Below, one piece after another: positions 8,901 to 15,803 of a DNA stretch of 64,000 nucleotides. A program made the translations under genes and the position numbers. Under the pieces are notes generated by a model. That model ran no database searches, was not told the origin of the DNA, and worked only from the letters and a program-made list of their open reading frames with translations. The DNA comes from JBDSGC01 sp046594105 (GTDB taxonomy: Bacteria; Acidobacteriota; Thermoanaerobaculia; Gp7-AA8): assembly GCA_046594105.1 (NCBI GenBank), contig JBKJQB010000248.1, positions 1 to 64,000 on the forward strand, given 5' to 3'. Position 1 is the stretch's first letter. Every line of letters begins with the position of its first letter.

Positions 8901-11316
8901 ACTCGTGACCGCGTCCGGCACCGCCGTGACATGGTCGCTGAACAGCAATGCGAACCGCCTGACGCCGTTCGCGAACGACCCGGTGACCGACCCGACCTCG
9001 GAGGCAATCGTTCTTCGCGATGATGAGGAGGGTGTGATCTGGGGTGCGACGCCCGCGGTCAACCGGCTTCGCCACGACGCCGACGGTGCGAGATGGGGTG
9101 CGACGCCCGACGCAATCCAGCGCGGGCAACGTTTGCCACGATGGGTAGTGCGCCACGCCGCCGGGGTCACGCGTTTTCAGCATGCGGCCCTTGGCCTGGA
9201 GCAGGAGCTCGCGGTCTTCGTGGCGCGTGAGCGTGCGGTCAAACTTTCCCTGCTGACGTTGACCAATCAATCGGGACGCAGGCGGAGACTCTCCCTGTTC
9301 GCCTACAACGAGTGGGCGATGGGGCCGCCGCGTCCCAACGAGCATCTTTTCGTGGTGACGGAGCGGGACGAAAAGAGCGGCGCCGTTCTGGCAAGGAATC
9401 CCTACAACCAAGACTTTGCGGGGCGAGTGGCCTTTTCGGCCTCGAGCGTCATCCCTACATCGTCCACGGCCGACCGCACGGAGGTCTTAGGACGGAATGG
9501 CGCTCTGCACCGTGCCGCCGCCTTCCTGCGACCCGAGCTCTCCGGCCGTTTCGGCGCTGGCCTCGATCCGTGCGCTGCGCTGAAAATCGCCGTCGATCTC
9601 GAGCCAGGCGGGACGGCGCGGGTTGTGTTTCTGCTCGGAGAAGGCGCCAGCGCCGAGGAGGCGCGCGAGTTGATCGAGCTCTACGCTGACCCTGATGCAG
9701 CGGCAGCCGAGCTCCGCGCCGTCGAGGCTTCATGGGAGTCGATCCTGGGCGCCGTCACCGTGAAGACACCGGACGACTCGTTCGACATCCTGGTGAACCG
9801 CTGGCTCGTTTACCAGGTCCTCGCCGGTCGCATGTGGGGCCGTACCGGCTACTACCAGTCGAGCGGTGCCTTCGGCTTCCGGGACCAGCTGCAGGACGCG
9901 ATGGCGTTGACGTTCGCCCGGCCCGACCTCGTGCGCGAGCACCTGCTCCGCGCGGGCTCGCGCCAGTTCGTGGAGGGAGACGTCCAGCACTGGTGGCACC
10001 CGCCGAGCGGGCGGGGGACGCGGACGCATTGCTCCGACGACCTGCTGTTCCTGCCGTACGCGATCTCCGGCTACCTGCGGGCGACCGGCGACGCGGGTGT
10101 CCTCGACGAGGTCCTGACGTTCCTCGAAGCGCCCCCCGTTCCTGAGGGCGATGCCGACGCCTATGGCCTCCCGGCTGTTTCTTCGCAATCCGCTCCGCTC
10201 TATGAACACGGCGTGCGCGCGATCGAGCGCGGACTCACGGCGGGCGTCCATGGCCTCCCGCTGATGGGGAGCTGTGACTGGAACGATGGGATGAACCGTG
10301 TCGGGAACCTCGGAAAAGGGGAGAGCGTCTGGCTCGGCTTCTTCCTTCACCTCGTCCTCACGGAATACGCGCCTATCGCGGAAGCGCGTGGTGACTCCGA
10401 CCGTGCCGCACGCTGGCGGAGCGAGGCAGAGCGAATCGCGGCGATGCTCGAGCTCTCATGGGACGGCTCGTGGTACCGCCGCGCCTACTTCGACGACGGG
10501 TCACCGCTCGGCTCCTCGACGAACGTGGACGGACGCGTCGACTCGATTCCGCAGACCTGGGCGGTGATCTCGGGCGTCGCGCCTGCCGCCCGCGCCGAGC
10601 GCGCGATGGATGCCGTGCGCGCTCATCTCGTTCGCCGCGACCCACAGGTCGTCCTGCTCCTTTCGCCGCCCTTCGATCACGGCCCCGAAAAACCGGGCTA
10701 TATCAAAGGTTACGTTCCCGGCGTGCGGGAAAATGGTGGCCAGTACACACACGCGGCACAGTGGTTCGTCCTCGCCGTGGCCCGCCTCGGACACGGCGAT
10801 GAAGCCGTCGAGCTCTTTCACATGCTCAACCCGATCAACCACACGCGGACGGCGCGCGAGGTCGAGCGCTATCAGACCGAGCCCTACGTTCTGGCCGGCG
10901 ACGTCTATGCCCACCCGCAACACGAGGGGCGCGGAGGATGGACCTGGTATACCGGCTCAGCCGGATGGATGTACCGCGTCGGCCTCGAGGAGATCCTCGG
11001 CGTGAGGCGGCACGGAGCAACACTGTCGGTTCGTCCCTGCGTGCCGACGACCTGGCCCCGCTTCGAGGTCACTCTGCGCCTTGGGGAACAGACGCTCTAC
11101 GTGATCGAAGTGGAGAATCCGGAACGGCGCACGACGGGCGTTGCAACAGCGGAGCTCGACGGGACGACGGTGCCTCCCGAGGGGATTCCGTTCGTGGACG
11201 ACGGCCGAAGGCATAACGTGCACGTCGTGATGGGCGCGCCGCGAGACGAGCACGGCCCAGACTCTTCGACGCGCCGTGCGGGCGCCGCAGCGTCGGTGTT
11301 GTCGGGTAATCGATGA
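2992..11316 (+). CDS. ndvB: Cyclic beta-1,2-glucan synthase (NdvB/Cgs type)
   Basis: A 2774-residue membrane enzyme, close to the roughly 2,830 residues of rhizobial NdvB and Brucella Cgs. It builds cyclic beta-1,2-glucans from UDP-glucose; in proteobacteria these go to the periplasm for osmotic adaptation. Order: N-terminal region; membrane segments near residues 390-450; a GT84 glycosyltransferase domain with the metal-binding DTDT at residues 609-612; more membrane helices near 790-970; a glycoamylase-like barrel (WGISESAYSV, around 1265) that in this family performs transglycosylation/cyclisation; and a C-terminal GH94 phosphorylase-like domain with GDVQHWWHP and the catalytic-acid motif DWNDGM at 2429-2434, thought to control chain length. 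A good CAGGAG ribosome site supports this start. Divergent from the GH144-like gene. Confidence 0.93.
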   Translation: MLQQVTVDEPLRGELLNVERLEERARTLATALAPSDRSRFGRNVLLHRLSENLAALRHVYQAIAGDVHRGESVEPGAEWLLDNFHLVEAEGAGIRQDLPPAFYRKLPRAPAEGTERRPRLYVMAEELVAASDARLDASRLCSFFLAYQSVSPLPLSELWASPSILRLALIENLRRLAGRILEASQQRALADRLVAARESGEDQADPPVLPATLHSAFVSEVLKRIGEYDPKLTPIGVALDARLEALGTTPEAVARSEHQRQAADQVSTGNTITSLRFCATLDWTRWVESVSHIDMVLRHDPAGVYSRMDFRSRDRYRGAVEELASPSGEGQVAVAQNAVDLARSAAERSGADERSAHVGHWLIGRGRRELEAVVAFRPSPVQSLRRFVFAHATLLYLGAIGTLTSGLVALALLYGMDSGTVSVTELVVIALIALLPASEVAISIVQRLVHALAPPRPLARFDMTHGVPEGSRTLVAVPTILASVQGVEDLLEHLEVQALGNLDPNLHFAILGDLRDAATATRTGDTAIVEAARLGIDALNVKHGSDRFFLLFRERRWNEKEGVFMGWERKRGKLEELNRLLRGATDTSYTIFAGDLSVLPLIRYVLTLDTDTRLPRDAARTLVGILSHPLNRPHVDPVLRRVTEGYGILQPRVAVTSTSAASSLFARVYSGHTGVDPYTTAVSDAYQDLFGEGISTGKGLYDVDAFSQSLEGRVPENALLSHDLFEGLFARTALVSDVEVVDDYPANVLAHARRQNRWVRGDWQILRWLFPWVPTRHGMIRNDLPVISRWKILDNLRRSLATPSLLLLVLAGCTFLPGLAWVWAGVAAAIASMPLLSALARPPKGWHMRKPVQVHVHGALDDIVMAAAQSALAIVLLPFHAWETLHAIGVTLVRLAITQRRLLEWETAASQSARAAHLLEGGVRGFMGEVAAGPVAASSLLLLTSLAQPTDLPVAAPFALLWLMAPVVAYTMSRPTPILGRALDRLARERLLTIAEQTWRYFDEFVTPRDNALPPDNFQEHPVPVVAHRTSPTNIGMSLLSTLAAHDLGFLGIDALAERIGATLDTALSLETWEGHLLNWYDTTTREPLLPRYVSTVDSGNLCASLMTLSVGLDELAARPGVEETLGTTLSRLATRARTFADGMRFAPLYDRERQLFSIGYRLADVDGPGRLDVSTYDLLASEARLTSFLAVARGEVPQAHWFRLGRPVVSVDGVPTLLSWSATMFEYLMPLLLMRDRPDTLLSESCRRAVSRQIAFGRTRGVPWGISESAYSVTDRAGTYQYKAFGVPGLGLQRRVGDELVVAPYATALAALVNPEAAIRNFARLTAAGLEGAYGFCESIDYTRRRREQEVTDEPFEDERKQPGVLVKAYFAHHQGMTLVALANVLLGDIMVERFHADPRVKATELLLEERIPREAPIVEPRPAEQARLTSPVLAEATRRFRSPHTPFPRSTILSNGSYVSIVTHAGGGASFWKGRSVTRWREDRTRDYGSQFIYLRDVRNGAVWSAGYQPICNDPESYSVAFHLEKAVFRRLDDEIETRLEIAVSPEDDVEVRRLTLTNRGDRVRAIEVTSYVELVLGGLMEDTAHPAFGKLFVETEWLPEAAALLARRRPRGEEDPPFHAFHTLSLERLPQAAIERETDRARFLGRGRSPESPRAMDGRALSGTTGAVLDPVFSLRTRLRLPPGGVARLSFATGAAADVDTARQLAHKYHDPGAAGRAFALAFTNSQVSLRHLGVSAAEAQLFERLASRVFGADASMRARPEVMARNTLGQSGLWGHDISGDLPIVLVRVLATNDVSLVVQVLKAQAYWRLEGLKADIVILNEHPVSYLDAMQAQLTQLVEAGPWGTHHGQSGGVYLLRRDALTEAERILVQTVARAVLAGDRGDLAEHLENPEVEVPAEAAPAPSTGPPPVAANDDTPPVPVPPLVMENGFGGFTLDGKEYVVVLEGGRETPLPWSNVIANPHFGTLVTASGTAVTWSLNSNANRLTPFANDPVTDPTSEAIVLRDDEEGVIWGATPAVNRLRHDADGARWGATPDAIQRGQRLPRWVVRHAAGVTRFQHAALGLEQELAVFVARERAVKLSLLTLTNQSGRRRRLSLFAYNEWAMGPPRPNEHLFVVTERDEKSGAVLARNPYNQDFAGRVAFSASSVIPTSSTADRTEVLGRNGALHRAAAFLRPELSGRFGAGLDPCAALKIAVDLEPGGTARVVFLLGEGASAEEARELIELYADPDAAAAELRAVEASWESILGAVTVKTPDDSFDILVNRWLVYQVLAGRMWGRTGYYQSSGAFGFRDQLQDAMALTFARPDLVREHLLRAGSRQFVEGDVQHWWHPPSGRGTRTHCSDDLLFLPYAISGYLRATGDAGVLDEVLTFLEAPPVPEGDADAYGLPAVSSQSAPLYEHGVRAIERGLTAGVHGLPLMGSCDWNDGMNRVGNLGKGESVWLGFFLHLVLTEYAPIAEARGDSDRAARWRSEAERIAAMLELSWDGSWYRRAYFDDGSPLGSSTNVDGRVDSIPQTWAVISGVAPAARAERAMDAVRAHLVRRDPQVVLLLSPPFDHGPEKPGYIKGYVPGVRENGGQYTHAAQWFVLAVARLGHGDEAVELFHMLNPINHTRTAREVERYQTEPYVLAGDVYAHPQHEGRGGWTWYTGSAGWMYRVGLEEILGVRRHGATLSVRPCVPTTWPRFEVTLRLGEQTLYVIEVENPERRTTGVATAELDGTTVPPEGIPFVDDGRRHNVHVVMGAPRDEHGPDSSTRRAGAAASVLSGNR

Positions 11317-11374
11317 GACAATGTCGCCCGTGGCGGCGGTTACAGAGCGAATTGACGTCCGACTGCGCCCTCAT

Positions 11375-11401
11375 TTGATCGGTGCCCGCTGCATGTACAA
11401 T
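11375..11401 (+). promoter_or_regulatory. Possible promoter of tRNA-Ser
   Basis: TTGATC and TACAAT are separated by 15 bases upstream of the tRNA. The -10 box fits well, but the spacer is short and the implied leader is about 70 bases, so the call is tentative. Confidence 0.3.
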
Positions 11402-11477
11402 GTCGCCTCCGCAGCGGGAATGGAAGCAGTTGATTCTCCCTTCTGCAGTCGGAATTTGGTCATCGTTGCAGAGCCAC

Positions 11478-11569
11478 GGAGAGATGGGTGAGTGGCTTAA
11501 ACCAACGGTTTGCTAAACCGTCGTACTGGGAAACCGGTACCGAGGGTTCGAATCCCTCTCTCTCCGCCA
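11478..11569 (+). tRNA. tRNA-Ser (anticodon GCU)
   Basis: A complete type II tRNA. The acceptor stem is GGAGAGA (11478-11484) with TCTCTCC (11559-11565), then a G discriminator and an encoded CCA (11567-11569). The anticodon stem is ACGGT/ACCGT with loop TTGCTAA, giving GCT at 11512-11514, which reads AGC/AGU serine codons. A long variable arm follows, and the T arm is GAGGG TTCGAAT CCCTC. The length and long variable arm are as expected for serine tRNA. No attachment-site duplication or integrase gene is nearby. Confidence 0.97.
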
Positions 11570-11624
11570 CGATTTGCTGCCCGAGGTCGCGAAGCAGGAA
11601 CGGCGACCGCCGGGCTCACCGGCA

Positions 11625-13160
11625 CTACTTTCCGTCGTCCGCGACTTCCACCCGATCGAGGGCTTCGGTGGCCGGTCCATTCAGTACCTTTCCTTCCGTG
11701 CTGAATCGCGAGCCGTGGCAGGGGCAGTCCCAACTCCGTTCGGATGCGTTCCAGGCGACATCGCATCCCAAGTGTGTGCAGGCAGGAGCGAGCGCGTGAA
11801 GGTGGCCCGCCTCGTCGCGAGCGACCGCCAACTTCCGCCCCTCGACGCTGACGATTTTTCCCTCTCCTGATTTCACGTCGAACAAGTGCCTGGTCTCCAC
11901 GTTGAGACGGAGCTTGTCGCGGACGATCTCCTTTGGGAAGTCGACATTCTCCAGGACGAGATCCTTCGACATGGCCAGGCGGGACGGATTGAAAATCTTC
12001 GCAGCTTCAGTCGAGAGTTCGCTCTGCGCGCCGGTGATCAGGTCGGCCACCAGCATGGCCCCATAGGTACCGAAGGTCATGCCCTGTCCGGCGAAGCCAG
12101 TGGCAATGTAGACGTTGGACTTTCCCGCCTGCAGACCGATGAACGGGAGCCCGTCGGACGATTCAATGATCTGACCGGACCAGCGATACGCAGGCTCCAT
12201 CCCGGGAACACGAGTATCCATCCAGCTCTGGAGCCGCTCCGGGCATTCTGTCGTTTCCGATTCCTGGCCGACCTTGTGATCCTCCCCTCCCACGATCACG
12301 AACTCGTCCTGCCAGCGGATGTAGTGATAGGGATCTTCGGTATCCCAGAAGAGGCCATCGGGCTGCTGGCCCTTCCATGGCGCCGCCAGCGCGTAAGAAC
12401 GATACGCCGCGATCTTGAGACCGGTGGCGAAGACATCGTTCAGCGGAGAGTTGGTGGCCACGAAGACGGAACCGGCCGTCATCCGTCCGGCGCTCGTTTC
12501 GATCGTACACGGCTGGCCATCCTCCACCGCGTTGACGTGGACGCCGAGAAACAATCCGTCCCTGAGCGAGTCGGCAAGACCCTCGGCGTACGCCACCGGA
12601 TGAAACTGCGCCTGATTCTCGTAACGGACCGCCCCGCGCGTGGCGAAGGGTAGTGGCACCTCGGCGACGAAAGCCGCTGCCACTCCTGCCTCTTTCGCGG
12701 CGGAAGCCTCGCTTTTCAATTGCGCCACCTGTCCGCGCTGCTCGGTGAAGAGGTAGCCGGGCAACCGGCGGAATCCGCAATCGATCGAGCGGCTTCGCAC
12801 CTGGGCCTCAATCCCCGCCATCGCCGCCTGCAGGGCTTTCGCAATGACCTTCGCATGATCGAGGCCGAAACGACGCTTCAATGAATGGTACCGAGCATCG
12901 ATGGCCTCGGTGATGTGCGCGGTGGTGTGGCCGGTTTCGCCGGCGGCCACTCCGCGATCCTCCAGAACGGCCACGCTACGGCCGCGTTCTCGGAGGAGGG
13001 TTGCCGCCGTCAGGCCGGTGATTCCAGCACCGATGATGGCGACATCGACGTGCATCCCGTCGATGGGGCGTTTGGTTGGCGTCGCGGGATGAGGCTTCCA
13101 GAGGGGGATTGAAGGGTTGATCACGTTTCCTTCGCTGAGCAAGAAGTGTGCTGATGTCAC
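11625..13160 (-). CDS. FAD-dependent oxidoreductase with C-terminal Rieske [2Fe-2S] domain
   Basis: A 511-residue two-domain redox protein. Residues 35-400 form a DAO-type FAD oxidoreductase with the dinucleotide motif VAIIGAGITGLTAA near residue 40. The C-terminal hundred residues are a Rieske domain whose cluster ligands are all present: C461-T-H463 and C479-P-C-H482. This DAO-Rieske architecture (YhfW-like) is widespread in soil bacteria and oxidises unidentified amine-type substrates, the Rieske cluster passing electrons onward. No signal peptide or membrane segment is visible. It stands alone, divergent from the KGG stress-protein gene across a 133-bp spacer, and points towards the tRNA. 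Confidence 0.88.
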   Translation of the reverse strand: MTSAHFLLSEGNVINPSIPLWKPHPATPTKRPIDGMHVDVAIIGAGITGLTAATLLRERGRSVAVLEDRGVAAGETGHTTAHITEAIDARYHSLKRRFGLDHAKVIAKALQAAMAGIEAQVRSRSIDCGFRRLPGYLFTEQRGQVAQLKSEASAAKEAGVAAAFVAEVPLPFATRGAVRYENQAQFHPVAYAEGLADSLRDGLFLGVHVNAVEDGQPCTIETSAGRMTAGSVFVATNSPLNDVFATGLKIAAYRSYALAAPWKGQQPDGLFWDTEDPYHYIRWQDEFVIVGGEDHKVGQESETTECPERLQSWMDTRVPGMEPAYRWSGQIIESSDGLPFIGLQAGKSNVYIATGFAGQGMTFGTYGAMLVADLITGAQSELSTEAAKIFNPSRLAMSKDLVLENVDFPKEIVRDKLRLNVETRHLFDVKSGEGKIVSVEGRKLAVARDEAGHLHALAPACTHLGCDVAWNASERSWDCPCHGSRFSTEGKVLNGPATEALDRVEVADDGK

Positions 13161-13293
13161 CCCGGGAGTACGAACTCAGAAGCTCTGAACTTGCGGGCTC
13201 TACTGGCACACTTCGTGAAGCCGAATAACCTCGCATTCCAGTTGTCCACAGCACTTCTCGCAGCACCGATCTCGAACCCAAAAGGAGATACTC

Positions 13294-13713
13294 ATGGCGA
13301 ATACAAGCAAACGCGGTTTTGCGTCGATGGACCCCTCCAAACAGAAAGAAATCGCCAGCAAGGGCGGACGGGCTGCTCACGCGAAGGGCACTGCCCACGA
13401 ATTCACATCCGATGAAGCTCGCGTCGCCGGCCGGAAGGGCGGCGAGGCGGTGAGCCGCGATCGCGCGCACATGTCCGCGATCGGACGCGAGGGTGGTCAC
13501 AGCCGCGGGCGGGTCCGGCAGAACCAGGATTCCGTGACCGGCAACGACTCCAGCGCCGAAAACAACGGTGAACGCCCAAGCTTCATCGGGCAGGAGCGCT
13601 CCAGCGACCGTGGACCTCTCGAAAGCGATCGTAATCCAGCGCGCAACGATCGGGATCGCACCGAGGGTTTGATCAATCGCGAGGACGCCACCCCCAATCG
13701 CGGTGCTCTCTAG
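13294..13713 (+). CDS. KGG-repeat stress protein
   Basis: A 139-residue hydrophilic, glycine- and charge-rich protein with KGG-type repeats (PF10685, as in GsiB and YciG): ASKGGRAAHAKG, AGRKGGEAVS and IGREGGHSRG between residues 20 and 72. The remaining half is a low-complexity Asn/Asp/Arg/Ser tail. Such proteins are induced by general stress, desiccation or osmotic shock and are thought to act as disordered protectants. A strong AAGGAG ribosome site precedes the ATG. It sits divergently next to the FAD/Rieske gene, and a structured inverted repeat follows its stop codon. Confidence 0.85.
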   Translation: MANTSKRGFASMDPSKQKEIASKGGRAAHAKGTAHEFTSDEARVAGRKGGEAVSRDRAHMSAIGREGGHSRGRVRQNQDSVTGNDSSAENNGERPSFIGQERSSDRGPLESDRNPARNDRDRTEGLINREDATPNRGAL

Positions 13714-13719
13714 AATGAT

Positions 13720-13773
13720 CCCGTGAGGCGGCGGTGCCGCAGCGGGGCGGTTTGCGTCCGCCCCACTCACGGG
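13720..13773 (+). terminator. Branched inverted-repeat structure after the KGG gene
   Basis: CCCGTGAG (13720-13727) pairs with CTCACGGG (13766-13773) and encloses two smaller hairpins, GCGGC/GCCGC and GGGGCGG/CCGCCCC. The RNA could fold as a three-way junction. There is no proper T tract after it, so intrinsic termination is uncertain; it could instead protect the mRNA 3' end or serve cyclophilin upstream control. Confidence 0.4.
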
Positions 13774-13955
13774 ATGTTCTTTCACCACCTTGAGCGAAGC
13801 CGGCGCACCCGGTCGACACGTCCGATCGATGGAACCCCTTCTGCTCCTCCCCCGATCCATCGATGTTTCTGAAACGGTCCCGAAGAGGAGTGTCCGGTGA
13901 TGCCGCTGAGGAGCCTCGTAGTAGCATGCGCGCCGCAACGACGAAGGAGGCTGCT

Positions 13956-14663
13956 TTGAAGAATCTTTTTTGTGCATTTGCCCTGGTGGTAGTGGCAGCG
14001 TGTGCGCCGGCAAACCGTGACGCTGGCACGCAGTCGGAAGGCACCACGCAGGCAACCATGAGCACCGCCACCACGATGACCGAAGCCAGCGCAGCTCCTG
14101 CGGCGCCGGCCAAAGCGGAAGAGGAGAAGAAACCGATGACGGACTATCAGGACAAAGTGGCGGAACTGCACACCAGCGCCGGCGAGATCGACCTTCGATT
14201 TTTCCCGGATGTGGCGCCGAAGCATGTGAAGAACTTTCTCGATCTGGCCGAAAAGGGCTTTTACAACGGGAGCAAGTTCCACCGCATCATCCCCGGCTTC
14301 ATGATTCAGGGAGGCGACCCGAACACCATCTCGGGAGCTCCTGGCAGCTGGGGAACCGGCGGCTCGGGACAGCATGTCCAGGCCGAATTCAACAGCATTC
14401 ATCACGCGCGCGGCATCGTCTCCATGGCCCGGGCCCAGGACAACGACAGCGCCTCCTCTCAGTTCTTCATCGTGGTGGCGGACTCCGGATTCCTCGATCG
14501 CCAGTACTCGGTGTTCGGTCAGGTAACCAAAGGAATGGAGGTCGCGGACAAGATCGTCAACGCACCCAAGGGCGCGCAGGATCGTCCGACCTCGCCGGTG
14601 AGCATCGACAAGATCGTGGTCCGCGCCGCGCGGCCTGACGAAAAGGGACCAACGCCCAAGTGA
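13956..14663 (+). CDS. Lipoprotein cyclophilin-type peptidyl-prolyl isomerase
   Basis: A cyclophilin (PF00160) catalysing proline cis-trans isomerisation, here predicted to be a periplasmic lipoprotein. The core runs from about residue 50 and contains the diagnostic FHRIIPGFMIQGGDP, the SMARAQDNDSASSQFFI segment and VFGQVTKGMEV. I chose a TTG start because an ideal AAGGAGG lies five bases upstream and the resulting N-terminus is a lipoprotein signal: a short Lys start, a hydrophobic run, and a VVAAC lipobox with Cys at residue 16. In-frame upstream ATG codons (13863, 13926) lack such a site and would bury the signal. A Thr/Ala-rich linker follows the lipobox. Confidence 0.88.
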   Translation: MKNLFCAFALVVVAACAPANRDAGTQSEGTTQATMSTATTMTEASAAPAAPAKAEEEKKPMTDYQDKVAELHTSAGEIDLRFFPDVAPKHVKNFLDLAEKGFYNGSKFHRIIPGFMIQGGDPNTISGAPGSWGTGGSGQHVQAEFNSIHHARGIVSMARAQDNDSASSQFFIVVADSGFLDRQYSVFGQVTKGMEVADKIVNAPKGAQDRPTSPVSIDKIVVRAARPDEKGPTPK

Positions 14664-14747
14664 TGTTCTTCCAGCGTTTCTGAGTCGAGTGGTTTCGACC
14701 CCGGAATCGCGCCGAGAACCTCATCCCCGCGCGGGACAGCTGACCCT

Positions 14748-15803
14748 ATGAATGACGCCGCGCTCCCGCCCGAAGCCCGCGAGTTTCTGGCCCAGCATCT
14801 GGGAGAAGGCTGGACCGCCGTCCCGCTGCAGGGCGATGCCTCGGTGCGGCGATACTTCCGCATCACCCTGGCGGACGGCACCACCAGGATGCTGGCCTGG
14901 TACCCGCTCGAGGTCCGCGGGCAGCTGCGAAGGTTCCTGGACGCCTACGATGCGGTGTCCAAACATGCTTACGTCCCTCGGGTCCTTGAACACGACGGGG
15001 GGGCCTCGCTCCAGCAGGACATCGGCAACCAGACGCTGTTCGATCTGCTGCACACCGACCGTGACGAGGGTGTGCGCTGGTACCGCAAAGCGATCACCCT
15101 GCTGGTGTACTTTCAGCGCGCCGGCGACGTGGGCATCAACCCTCCCTTCACCGCGGACTTCTTCCGCGATGAGCTGGAAATGACCCGGGAGTTCTACGTC
15201 GAGAAGCTGATGGGCATTCCGCCATCCGAATCCCTGAAGCTGCAGCCTTCGCTGCAGAAACTGTCTCACAATGTATCGCGACATCCGTACGTTTTATGTC
15301 ACCGTGATTATCATGGGCAGAATATCCACACCTTAAATGATAAGCTCTGGCTAATCGATTATCAGGACTTGAGAATGGGTCCTGATACCTACGACCTGGC
15401 CTCGCTGCTGCGCGATCGGGGTGTGGCACCCCTGCTGGGAGACGAGACCGAGATCGAGCTGGTCGACTACTACGCGGAGTGGCGCTCCGTCGGCGTTCCC
15501 GGCCGAAGCCCGCTGCCTCACGGCGAGCGCCGATCCACCCGCCGGCGCTATTTCGAAACCCTGCTGCAACGCTCCATCAAGATCCTCGGAACGTTTTCCA
15601 AGCAGCCGCTGGTGCGCGGCCGCATGTGGTACCTCGACTTCATCCCGCCCACCATCGACAGCATCCGGCGCTGCCTGGCCGAGTTGCAGGACTACGCCGA
15701 GCTGTATTCGCTGCTTCCCATGAACTTCTCGATCGATGAGGCCCGTGAGCGAGCGGAAAGGATTTTTGATGGCGAAACACAAAATCACACTGCTGCCCGG
15801 TGA
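14748..15803 (+). CDS. Aminoglycoside-phosphotransferase-fold kinase, AmgK-like
   Basis: A 351-residue member of the APH/ChoK kinase superfamily (PF01636). The N-lobe has GDASVRRYFRI near residue 28, typical of AmgK, the N-acetylmuramate/N-acetylglucosamine anomeric kinase of peptidoglycan recycling. The catalytic loop is CHRDYHGQN near residue 185 and the metal-binding segment is LIDYQDLRMG. AmgK normally pairs with the nucleotidyltransferase MurU; no such gene is next to it here, so the exact sugar substrate is unproven. The 3' end overlaps the isocitrate dehydrogenase start by 35 bases in another frame, so the two are probably cotranscribed. Confidence 0.72.
   Translation: MNDAALPPEAREFLAQHLGEGWTAVPLQGDASVRRYFRITLADGTTRMLAWYPLEVRGQLRRFLDAYDAVSKHAYVPRVLEHDGGASLQQDIGNQTLFDLLHTDRDEGVRWYRKAITLLVYFQRAGDVGINPPFTADFFRDELEMTREFYVEKLMGIPPSESLKLQPSLQKLSHNVSRHPYVLCHRDYHGQNIHTLNDKLWLIDYQDLRMGPDTYDLASLLRDRGVAPLLGDETEIELVDYYAEWRSVGVPGRSPLPHGERRSTRRRYFETLLQRSIKILGTFSKQPLVRGRMWYLDFIPPTIDSIRRCLAELQDYAELYSLLPMNFSIDEARERAERIFDGETQNHTAAR

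Noticed and set aside
11478..11569. tRNA-Ser as an integration site for a mobile element
   Set aside because: No integrase, no duplicated tRNA 3' end and no composition change was seen on either side.
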